In this document: one piece after another, positions 19,614-30,900 of the stretch
Layout: each line of letters begins with the position of its first letter
Numbering within the stretch: the stretch's first letter is position 1
NCBI RefSeq assembly: GCF_002079055.1
Contig: NC_047490.1
Coordinates: 1,302,001-1,366,000, forward strand
Direction: 5' to 3'
Source of the DNA: Saccharomyces paradoxus
Lineage: Eukaryota > Ascomycota > Saccharomycetes > Saccharomycetales > Saccharomycetaceae
DNA length: 64,000 nucleotides
Notes under the pieces: model-generated
What the model was told of the DNA's origin: nothing
Databases searched by the model: none
What the model saw: the letters and a program-made list of their open reading frames with translations, nothing else
Translations under genes and position numbers: made by a program

Positions 19614-21515
19614 ATGTTATCCAAGGTGTTGCTGAATATAGCTTTCAAAGTCCTGCTGACCACCGCCAAGAGAGCAGTCGATTCTGACGATGATGATGAA
19701 CTTTTACCTTCCCCAGATCTCCCGGATAGTGATGACCCTATAACAGGTGACCCCGACGTAGACTTAAACCCTGTTACAGAAGAGATGTTCTCTTCATGGG
19801 CACTGTTCATTATGTTGCTCTTATTAATCTCTGCATTGTGGTCTAGTTATTATTTAACTCAAAAACGTATCAGGGCAGTGCATGAAACTGTACTTTCTAT
19901 CTTTTATGGTATGGTTATCGGCTTGATAATAAGGATGTCACCGGGGCATTATATTCAAGATACGGTTACTTTTAATTCATCCTACTTTTTTAATGTTCTT
20001 TTACCGCCTATTATCTTAAATAGCGGGTATGAGTTGAACCAAGTGAACTTTTTCAATAACATGGTATCCATCTTAATTTTCGCCATACCTGGCACTTTCA
20101 TATCTGCTGTGGTTATCGGCATCATATTGTATATCTGGACCTTCTTAGGATTAGAGAGTATCGACATCTCATTCGCAGATGCCATGTCTGTTGGTGCTAC
20201 ATTATCTGCTACCGATCCTGTTACAATTCTTTCCATTTTCAATGCCTATAAGGTGGATCCTAAGCTGTATACGATTATTTTTGGTGAGTCACTGTTAAAT
20301 GATGCTATCTCTATTGTTATGTTTGAAACTTGTCAAAAATTTCATGGTCAACCTGCAACATTTTCATCGGTTTTTGAAGGGGCAGGCCTCTTTTTGATGA
20401 CTTTCTCCGTTTCGTTGTTGATAGGTGTTCTTATAGGAATTCTTGTTGCTCTTCTATTGAAACACACTCACATAAGGCGTTATCCTCAAATTGAGAGTTG
20501 TTTGATCTTGCTGATTGCATATGAATCCTATTTCTTTTCCAACGGTTGCCATATGTCCGGTATCGTTTCCTTGTTATTTTGCGGAATCACTTTAAAACAT
20601 TATGCCTATTATAACATGTCAAGAAGATCACAAATTACCATTAAATATATTTTCCAATTGTTAGCAAGATTATCAGAGAATTTCATCTTCATCTATCTAG
20701 GTTTAGAGCTTTTTACTGAAGTAGAACTAGTCTATAAACCACTTTTAATCATTGTGGCTGCTATTTCTATATGTGTTGCTCGTTGGTGTGCCGTGTTCCC
20801 ATTGTCCCAGTTTGTTAACTGGATATATAGAGTAAAGACAATCAGATCTATGAGTGGCATAACCGGAGAAAATATTTCTGTTCCTGATGAAATTCCTTAC
20901 AATTATCAAATGATGACCTTTTGGGCAGGTTTACGTGGTGCCGTTGGTGTTGCTTTAGCGTTAGGAATTCAAGGTGAGTATAAGTTCACCTTATTGGCAA
21001 CGGTTCTTGTTGTTGTTGTTTTAACAGTTATAATTTTTGGAGGTACTACTGCGGGGATGTTGGAAGTTTTGAATATCAAGACAGGCTGTATAAGTGAGGA
21101 AGATACATCAGATGACGAATTTGACATAGAGGCCCCAAGGGCAATAAATTTGATGAATGCTAGTTCCATGCAGGCAGGTTTGGGGCCATATTCCGACAAC
21201 AATTCACCAGATATTTCAATCGATCAATTAGCGGTCAGCAGTAACAAGAATATCCCTGATAACCCATCTACAATTGGTGGCAATAGTTTTGGAGACCTCA
21301 ATGGGACCGAAAATACTAGCCCTAATCCAGGAAGGTCTTCTATTGATAAGCGTAATCTGAGAGATAAACTGGGAACGATATTCAATTCTGACTCACAATG
21401 GTTCCAGAATTTTGATGAACAAGTATTAAAGCCAGTGTTCTTAGACAACGTGTCGCCATCCTTACAAGACTCGGCCACTCAATCACCTTCTGACTTCTCT
21501 TCCCAAAACCACTAG
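19614..21515 (+). CDS. NHX1: Nhx1, endosomal Na+(K+)/H+ exchanger
   Basis: 633 residues, equal to S. cerevisiae Nhx1. Late endosome/prevacuolar exchanger that moves Na+ or K+ inward for H+, controlling luminal pH, salt tolerance and vacuolar sorting. There is an N-terminal hydrophobic signal, an acidic luminal stretch DSDDDDELLPSPDLPDSDD, then about 12 membrane segments. The amiloride-type motif FFNVLLPPII is present, as are the transport residues D201 (ATDPVT) and E225 and D230 (GESLLNDA). A hydrophilic Ser/Asn-rich C-terminal tail (from about 485) binds regulators such as Gyp6 in S. cerevisiae. The frame is complete and the first ATG is used. Confidence 0.97.
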   Translation: MLSKVLLNIAFKVLLTTAKRAVDSDDDDELLPSPDLPDSDDPITGDPDVDLNPVTEEMFSSWALFIMLLLLISALWSSYYLTQKRIRAVHETVLSIFYGMVIGLIIRMSPGHYIQDTVTFNSSYFFNVLLPPIILNSGYELNQVNFFNNMVSILIFAIPGTFISAVVIGIILYIWTFLGLESIDISFADAMSVGATLSATDPVTILSIFNAYKVDPKLYTIIFGESLLNDAISIVMFETCQKFHGQPATFSSVFEGAGLFLMTFSVSLLIGVLIGILVALLLKHTHIRRYPQIESCLILLIAYESYFFSNGCHMSGIVSLLFCGITLKHYAYYNMSRRSQITIKYIFQLLARLSENFIFIYLGLELFTEVELVYKPLLIIVAAISICVARWCAVFPLSQFVNWIYRVKTIRSMSGITGENISVPDEIPYNYQMMTFWAGLRGAVGVALALGIQGEYKFTLLATVLVVVVLTVIIFGGTTAGMLEVLNIKTGCISEEDTSDDEFDIEAPRAINLMNASSMQAGLGPYSDNNSPDISIDQLAVSSNKNIPDNPSTIGGNSFGDLNGTENTSPNPGRSSIDKRNLRDKLGTIFNSDSQWFQNFDEQVLKPVFLDNVSPSLQDSATQSPSDFSSQNH

Positions 21516-21926
21516 ACTTTAAAACGTATGGTTTTTTTTTCTTTATAAATATATTAATTAAGTCTTCATACATTCTTTCTTACTCAACTCTTAAGGGATA
21601 TCCCTTCTGTACTAAATTTATTCTAAATAATTTGTTTTTATTAGCACACCTAAATAGGATTGATCTCAATTGAGCACGTCCCTCCTGTTACCCGACTTAG
21701 AAGAGTTTCTAATTTTGCCGCTTTGTGATAATGAGGAATTTCAGCTAGCTTCTAATGAGCCGATACTAAATCATCATGTTTTAAGAGAGGGAAAAGGAAA
21801 AAGGTGAAACACCGGAATATCTATCAAATACCTCAGTTATTAAATATCTATAGCTACTCGTATCATTGGTGAGAAAATAGTGCATTTTTAGCTTACTTTT
21901 TTGTCTTTCATTGGAAATATATATTC
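21516..21926. other. NHX1-TOM1 intergenic region
   Basis: 411 bp between tandem genes. T-rich NHX1 3' end, then the TOM1 promoter with an exact Reb1 site TTACCCG at 21688-21694, about 235 bp before the TOM1 ATG. Nothing else recognised. Confidence 0.6.
21688..21694 (+). promoter_or_regulatory. Reb1 site upstream of TOM1
   Basis: TTACCCG exact core, about 235 bp before the TOM1 start codon. Confidence 0.6.
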
Positions 21927-24900
21927 ATGGTCCTTTTTACTCGGTGTGAAAAGGCAAGAAAGGAGAAACTCGCTGCTAGTTATAAGCCCTTAGTCGACTA
22001 TTTGGTTGACTGTGATACTCCTACCTTTTTAGAAAGAATTGAGACAATCAAAGAGTGGGACCGGTCAAGAGATGACCTTTATGTTTGGATTCCCATTCTA
22101 GACAGAATGGACGGGCTCTTGTTAAAAGTGGCGGAGAAATATAACTACAAACAAGACCCCAAAAAGAAATCCGAAGTCAAATTGGTGGAAATGGAAGCGC
22201 ATGACGTTATTTATTGTCTGAAAATGCTAGGGTTTACTCGTCGATTACTACTAAACACAGAAAACAGATTTGTTTATTCCTCTGGAGATGTTTTAATGTA
22301 TCTACTAAATTGCCCGAATTTCACAATAAAACTGGCGGTCATGCGGATCTTAGCCATTTTAGGCGAAAGATTTGTGATTGCAAGAGAAAAAATAGTTGCA
22401 CATAACGTATTTGGAGATCACAATCTTAGGAAAAAAACCTTGAAATTAGCTTTATCCCTATCATCTTCTGTTATGGACGAAGACGGAGAACACTTTTCTC
22501 TTGTCGACCTGTATTTTGATAAAAAGAAAGTGCCTCAAAAATGGAGAAGATTAAGATTTACACATTATACTTCAAACGACTTTAAAAAGTCAAACCAGCA
22601 GAAAAATAACACTAATGAGACTCAGACTTCCATTAAGAAGGTAACTATGACAACCCAAGAGTTGTGTGAACACTCGCTGCAGCAAATATTCGATAGGGGT
22701 ATGGCCCTTTTACCCTCAGAAAGTTGGTTTGATTTTTCGGTAAAAGCTTCAGTGGCGAAGGCCTTCAGTGATGATTCAAATGAAAATATAGATTTGAGAA
22801 ATATAATTATTGAAACAAAATTAAATGCTATTGCATTTGTTAACACAATTTTCTCACCCCCCCAAGTTAGCTCGAAATTATTTGAATTAGATCCGTATGC
22901 TTTTAATAGTTTAACTGACTTAATATCGTTGTCTGAAACCAAAATACCAAAAGAACTAAGAACAGATGCTTTATTCACATTGGAATGTATATCCTTGAAA
23001 CACGTCTGGTGCTCAGACATTATTAGAAATCTCGGTGGTAACATATCGCATGGTCTGTTGTTTCAGATTCTTCGGTACATTGCCAAGACATTGAGAGAAG
23101 CCACAAATGAAGTTGATGAAGAGTATAATGTGAGGTTTTTCTACTTGATATCAAATTTAGCTGACGTTAAGCCTTTGCACGAATCTCTTTTTGCCGCCGG
23201 TTTGATACCTACATTATTGGAAATCGTCTCTATAAGAAATTGCTCCTATAAGCGTACACTGGCATCTGCTACTCATCTCTTAGAAACATTCATAGATAAC
23301 AGTGAAACTGCCACAGAATTTATCGAAAATGATGGTTTTACTATGTTAATCACTTCGGTAGCCAATGAGATTGGTTTCACGCTTGAACATCCTGAGACGT
23401 GGCAACCGCCAAAATACTCTGTGGTTTATTACTCAATTTCTTTCAGAGAATTGGCATATATTAGAAGTTTGTTAAAACTTGTCCTCAAATTATTGAGCAC
23501 AGACTCAGGGGACAGAATTAGAAATCTAATAGATTCACCAATACTTGTTTCATTAAAGAAAATCCTAGAGAATAAATCTGTATTCGGTTTAACATTAATA
23601 ACGTACACTCTCGATGTAGTTCAAAAAGTAATAAATAGTGAGCCTACTATTTATCCTGTTCTCGTTGAAGCAGGGCTTATTCCATATATTATCGATAATT
23701 TTCCAAAGTTACTTGGGCCTTCTGCCGAATTGTTGAGTTTACTTCCGGATGTCGTTTCCGCCATATGTCTGAATGCAGAAGGGCTAAATCAAGTCAAAGA
23801 AAAGGGCCTCATAAACAATCTGTTCGATTTCTTGCTTGATGCTGATCACGCGCGTATATTAACTGGTGGGGATCGTTCTACAGAATACGGTACTGACATT
23901 GATGAATTAGCGAGACATTATCCAGACTTAAAGGCAAACATCGTGGAGGCTTTGTGTGACGTCATCAGGAAAATGCCAAGCGCTTATAGGGATGAAAGAG
24001 AATTTCTTTTTACTTCACCAAAAGATCAAAAATACTTCTTTCATCGAAAAAGTGAGGAAATACTGACTGATAAAGAGGAACATGAACCTGCTTATTGGGA
24101 GCTATTGGATAAGGGTACTATGCTGGATACGTTTACCAGTGTTTTGTTTGGTATGTCTTTGGGAAATGGTTCTTTTTCACAGGTTCCACAACATCTGGAA
24201 GCAAGAGATTTTCTGGCAATAATATTTATGGAAAATCCACCCTATGAATACTTTACCTCCGTGGCAATCTCAAATGTTACTGAGGTCCTCCAGTATTTGG
24301 ATGAGAAATATGAAGACTACGCATTTATGGATGTTATGAAAATGTTGAACGATCAATTAGAGAACTTGAATGAATTTTTGAATAGTCCAAACGATACTAG
24401 TTTCTTTCTAGAAAAAGATGGGGAAAACTCTGTGCGTTCATGCCATTCAAAACTTTGTCGACTTGCCGCTATTTTGAACATTGTTACAAATGTATACATT
24501 GATCTCACTACGTTATCATGTAAGAGAATCATGCAAATATATGCTTATTTCGACAAAAAGGGATTCTCTTTAATCAAAAATTTAAAGTCATTATTTCAAA
24601 AATGTGCACTAGAGGAAATGTACATACGCCAACATATGCCAGATTCTGCTATAACAGAAACAATGCCGTTACCTATAGTGGATGTTTCTGGAGACGGGCC
24701 ACCCCTTCAAATTTATATCGACGATCCAAAAAAGGGTGACCAGAAGGGAAAGAATACGAGCGTCAAAATGAGGAATACTCTTCAAGTGCGAACAATATTG
24801 TATACCTTGCAATCAAATACTGCAATTCTATTCCGTTGCTTCTTAAGGTTAAGCCATTCTAGGAACATGGATCTCGAACATAAAGATTTAACGACAGAAA

Positions 24901-27900
24901 TCCATATCTTTGAAAACGTTGTTGAAAACATTATTGAAATGTTGAAGGTCACTGAAATTGAAGGTCATCTACCGTACTTCCTCGTTTTACTTAACTTCAA
25001 TACTTTTGTGTTTACTATTCCAAAGGCTTCCCCGAATTCTACTGAAATATTACAAACAATACCTGCATATATTTTCTATCAAAAGGGAGGTTATTTGCTT
25101 TATTTACAAATTATAAGGGATCTTTTTACGAGAATGACAAAAATAAGAGATTTATCTTCCCTCGATAACATAAATTACATAGATGAGTCCAACGGTATTC
25201 TAACATTAAGCTGTTTAATAAACGCCCTAACCTTTTACAACAAATCCATGCAAACCGAAACCATGGAAAATGTCCAAAGTATTGGTAAGTTTTACGTTTC
25301 AATAGATGACGATTATAATATCATGAAAGCCCTAACCGTTCCTATCAAGGTAATGGCTCTCGCAATGATTTTAGATTTGGATAAATCGGATGGCCTGTTT
25401 AAGACACAGTCTCGTAACGTGCCTTACTCCGTTTTCAAGCAACTTCTCAGTATGCTGAAAAATATATTCACTAATGTAAACATTTATACCAAGGAATTAT
25501 ATGAATTGCATTGGGACCTGATCTTCCCATCAGTTAAAAAGATGAACTTATTCGAGCAAGTTGGCATTCCCGGTGATGTTGCGGCAAACTATCTAACAGA
25601 GACTGGCGATGATCTTCCTGCAGATAACAGTATTGGTCTGTTTTCACCTGAACAATGGGAAAAATATGAAAAATTAGTCGGTGAAGATAAATCAATATAC
25701 TATCCACAACCAATGCAAGCTCAGTACTACAAAGGATGTTCCTCAAAGGAATTAGATGAACTAAGAGATACGTTTTTTAACGACGGTCTACCGTCTAGGA
25801 TCTTTACTGTACTCCCTTTCTATCCTAAGCTTGTAAATGCATTTGCGAAAACTTTACTACAGATTTTTACAAAATACGATGAACCTACTGAAGTATTTGC
25901 TGGTAAAATTTTAGATCGAATTTTAGAGACAAATCTGGATGATCCTGCTACGTTGTCTTCATTAATTCATTTATTTGGTATATTTTTAAACGAGAAATAT
26001 ATCTATCAAAAGGCTTCGCACTTGATGCAAAGATTCATTGAATATCTTGAGAAGTCTCTGAAGCCAGAACATGTCAATACACCCTGGTTTTCGAAAGCCC
26101 TTTACGTTTACGAAATCATACTGGCAAAGTCCGAGCTCCCTCACCTAGAAGAGCTTTCCAAGGATGTTCTTTTGAGATATCCTTTGCTTTCTATGGCCAA
26201 AGCTTTCCGCATACCCGAACCTATGAAGCAAAAATTATTTGACATACTAATCAGAGTTTCTGATATTTCTAATTTTTATTCCGCGCTTGCAACGTCGCGT
26301 ATACTTATTTTCTATTCCAGAGACGAGTTGTATGCTAATAACATAGCTAGATCGGGGATATTATCTAGGTTGTTAAAAGTGATTGGAAGTTTCCAAAAAC
26401 TAGACAAAATCAACTTTTTAGAGTCATCTTTTCTTTTATTAACCAGAAGATGTTTTGAAACGACTGAAAATGTTGATGCTTTGATACGCGCAGAGGTTGA
26501 TAAAAGCTTTACAGCGAGACCGCTGGGTGGTGGGGATGATGCCGTGCGTGAGTTGACGACTATTCTAGAAGAAAAGGCGCATGTGGTTATGCGTAGTCCC
26601 TCCCAATTTATTGACATTCTTTGCGAAACAGCTCGATTCCAGGAATTTGATGATCAAGGAGCTTTGGTTGATTATTCATTGAAAAGATTCTTGGGTGAAA
26701 AAGATAAAAACACTGGAGCAAATTCAGAAAAATCCGATATCTACGAGAGAACGGGGATCATGCATTTGTTATTGTCACAACTTATGGCTGCCTCTGAAAA
26801 AGACTGGCTGTCTGAACCGGCCAACTCCTCGGACCTGCCTGAGAACAAGAAAACCCAACTGGATCCATCAAGAAACCCTGTCTGTGCTTATATGATTTTT
26901 CTTTTAAAGCTTTTGGTCGAGTTAGTTAGCAGTTACAATCAATGTAAATTTGAGCTTCTAACCTTCAGTAGAAGAAACACATATGCAGAACGCCCGAGAC
27001 CAAGAACAACCGCTATTAACTTTTTCCTTTATAGATTATTGGACAAACCTGTTGGAACTGATCACGATAAACATGAAGCTAAAAGAAGAGAGGTTATTGG
27101 AATGCTAGCACGTTCTGTAATTATTGGTTTCTTAGCCACTGTTCAGGATGATAAAACGACCAAGACTGATGTCAAGGTTGCTGATCCTCATATGAACTTT
27201 ATTAGAAAATTTGCCATTGAGGCGATAATCAAAGCCATTAGAAACGCCACTTCTTCTTCTAAGCTCTTAGAAAGCAATCATTTAAAGTTAGATATGTGGT
27301 TCAGAATTATTACATCGATGATTTATGTCCAGGCACCATATCTTCGCCAACTGCTCGATTCGAATAAAGTTGAGGCAGATCAATATCAATTGTGTAAACT
27401 AGTTATAGACCTTGGTCTTCCATCAGTTATCACAGAAGCTATGGCCAGCATAGATTTGAACTATCCCTTTTCCAAAAAGATTTTCAATGTCGCTGTTGAA
27501 GCTTTAAATACAATCAGCTCAACAAGAAACAATTTTTCAGAACACTTCAAAATTGAAGATCATGATGAAGTTGAAGATGAGGTCGATGAATCTGATAAGG
27601 AAGAGATCCCAGATATGTTCAAAAACTCGGCACTGGGAATGTATGATGTAGAGGACATTGAAGAAGACGACGATGACGATACATCATTAATTGGAGACGA
27701 TGATGCTATGGCTTTTGTTGATAGTGATAACGGATTTGAAGTAGTATTTAGTGACGAAGATGATGATATGGGAGAAGAAGATGAAGATGGTGCTCATTCA
27801 GGTTCAGAAGGAAATGGACTATCTTCAGAAATGAATCAAAGTACAACAGACGGTACGGATGTAGACTACGAGGTCGATGATGCTGATGGACTAATTATCA

Positions 27901-30900
27901 ATATTGATCAATCCTCAGGAGATGATGAAGAAATGGCTGACTACGATATCAACATTAGCCATTCTTCTCACACTGACAATGAAGATGATGCTTCTATGGA
28001 TGTCATAGAAGTTTACGATGATGAGCTAAGCTCTGGATATGATGTTGATTTAAGCGATTATGATGTAGATGAATCTGACTGGGACTCCGGTTTATCCAGC
28101 TTATCCATATCTGATGAAGAAGGTGAAAGTAGCGAAGATGAGCCTATTAACTCTACCAGAATGGGAGATTCAAGAAGGAGATGGCTGATAGCTGAGGGCG
28201 TGGAACTCACTGATGACTCGCAAGGCGAGAGTGAAGAAGATGATAGAGGCGTTTTCCGTGGTATCGAACACATATTTTCAAATGAAAACGAGCCTTTGTT
28301 CAGAGTTCATGACGAAATGCGTCATAGAAATCATCACCGCTCAATTAATCGCACACATTTTCACTCTGCTATGAGCGCGCCTTCCTTAAGCTTATTAAAT
28401 CGTGGGAGAAGAAATCAAAGCAATCTAATAAATCCGCTGGGGCCAACAGGATTAGAACAAGTGGAAAACGATATTTCTGATCAGGTGACTGTTGCTGGTT
28501 CAGGCTCTCGCCCGAGATCACATCATCTGCATTTTTCTGAAGTTCTTGTGTCAGGTAGTTTTTTCGATGAGCCTGTTCTGGATGGCATAATTTTAAAGTC
28601 CACGGTATCCAGATGGAAGGATATATTCGATATGTTTTACGACTCTAAAACTTATGCCAACTGTATCATTCCTACTGTTATTAACAGACTATACAAGATC
28701 AGCTTAGCTTTACAAAAGGACTTGGAAAAAAAACGCGAGCAAGAAAAATTGAAGAATAAGAATGCACTTTTCCAGAAGCCTAGAGTAGAAAGTAACAACA
28801 GTCCTGATGCTATATTGGCGGAGCGAGATGGCACACAGCCAAGCACTGTTACCCATGATGACCACGAGCCTGTATATGTTACTATTCAAGGATCCGAAGT
28901 TGATATAGGTGGTACGGATATCGATCCAGAATTTATGAACGCTTTGCCTGATGAAATAAGAGCCGATGTCTTTGCGCAACATGTAAGGGAAAGAAGAGCG
29001 GAAGCTAGGCTCAATTCTGATCACAACGTGCATTCCAGAGAAATTGATTCCGATTTTTTGGAAGCAATTCCTGAAGACATCAGAGAAGGAATATTAGATA
29101 CTGAGGCCGAGGAACAGAGGATGTTTGGTAGAATTGGCTCCTCAGCCAATGTGATTAGAACAGACGATGATGTTATCAACAATGACGAAGAAGTTGAAGG
29201 CGGTTTGGATCATGAAAATAATAATGATCGTAATATTGCCGATCCTGAAAAGAAAAAAGCGGCTAGAATATACTTTGCTCCATTAATTGATCGTGCTGGA
29301 ATCGCCTCATTGATGAAATCGGTGTTTATTTCGAAACCCTATATTCAACGTGAAATATATCACGAGCTTTTCTACCGTTTATGTTCTAGCAAACAAAATA
29401 GAAATGATTTGATGAATACATTTTTATTTATTTTAAGTGAAGGTATCATAGATCAGCACTCTTTGGAGAAGGTATATAACATTATTTCCAGCAGGGCAAT
29501 GGGGCATACAAAAGCTAACACCGTTAGACAGTTACCTTCGGATTGTACGCCGCTTACAGTGGCTAATCAGACTATTGAAATCTTGCAAAATCTGATTGAC
29601 GCAGATTCTAGGCTAAAATACTTCCTCATTGCAGAACATGATAATCTGATAGTGAACAAAGCTAATAATAAATCCAGGAAAGAAGCCCTTCCTGACAAAA
29701 AACTAAGATGGCCCCTATGGCATTTATTCTCACTTCTGGACAGAAAACTCATTACAGACGAGAGTGTATTGATGGATTTATTAACAAGAATATTACAGGT
29801 TTGTACTAAAACACTGGCTGTCCTTTCTACAAGTTCAAATGGCAAAGAGAATCTGAGCAAAAAGTTTCGTTTACCTGATTTTGATGAAGATGACCTCATG
29901 AAGATTTTATCCATTATTATGCTTGATAGTTGTACTACAAGGGTATTTCAACAAACCCTTAATATAATTTACAACCTCTCTAAATTAAAAGGCTGTATGT
30001 CCATTTTCACAAAACATTTAATATCTTTAGCTATCAGCATAATGAGCAAATTAAAGGATGCTCTGGATGGGCTATCGCATGAGGTAAGCACTATAACCAC
30101 CGGAATGGAGATCAATTCAGAACTGTTACAGAAATTCACCCTTCCAAGTTCTGACCAAGCAAAGCTATTGAAAATTTTAACTACAGTTGATTTTCTGTAC
30201 ACTCACAAAAGAAAAGAAGAGGAGCGCAGTGTCAAAGACCTTCAGTCCCTATATGACGAGATGAACAGTGGACCAGTATGGTCCTCATTGAGTGAGTGTT
30301 TATCGCAGTTTGAGAAGAGTCAGGCCATCAACACTTCAGCGACGATCTTACTACCGCTGATCGAATCACTCATGGTTGTATGCAGACGCAGTGACTTGAG
30401 CCAAAATAGAAACACCGCAATCAAATATGAGGATGCTAAGTTATTAGATTTTTCCAAGACCCGTGTCGAAAACTTATTCTTCCCATTTACAGATGCACAC
30501 AAGAAGCTGTTGAATCAAATGATTCGTTCAAACCCAAAATTGATGAGCGGTCCTTTCGCACTATTGGTTAAGAATCCAAAAGTTTTGGATTTTGACAACA
30601 AAAGGTATTTCTTCAACGCCAAATTGAAATCTGATAATCAAGAGCGTCCTAAATTAGCCATTACTGTTCGCCGTGAGCAGGTTTTCTTGGACTCTTATCG
30701 AGCCTTGTTTTTCAAGACTAACGATGAGATAAAGAACTCTAAATTAGAAATAACATTCAAAGGAGAAAGTGGTGTTGATGCCGGTGGGGTAACTAGAGAA
30801 TGGTATCAAGTACTATCAAGACAGATGTTCAACCCAGATTACGCTCTTTTTCTTCCTGTGCCATCGGATAAAACTACTTTCCATCCCAACCGGACTTCGG

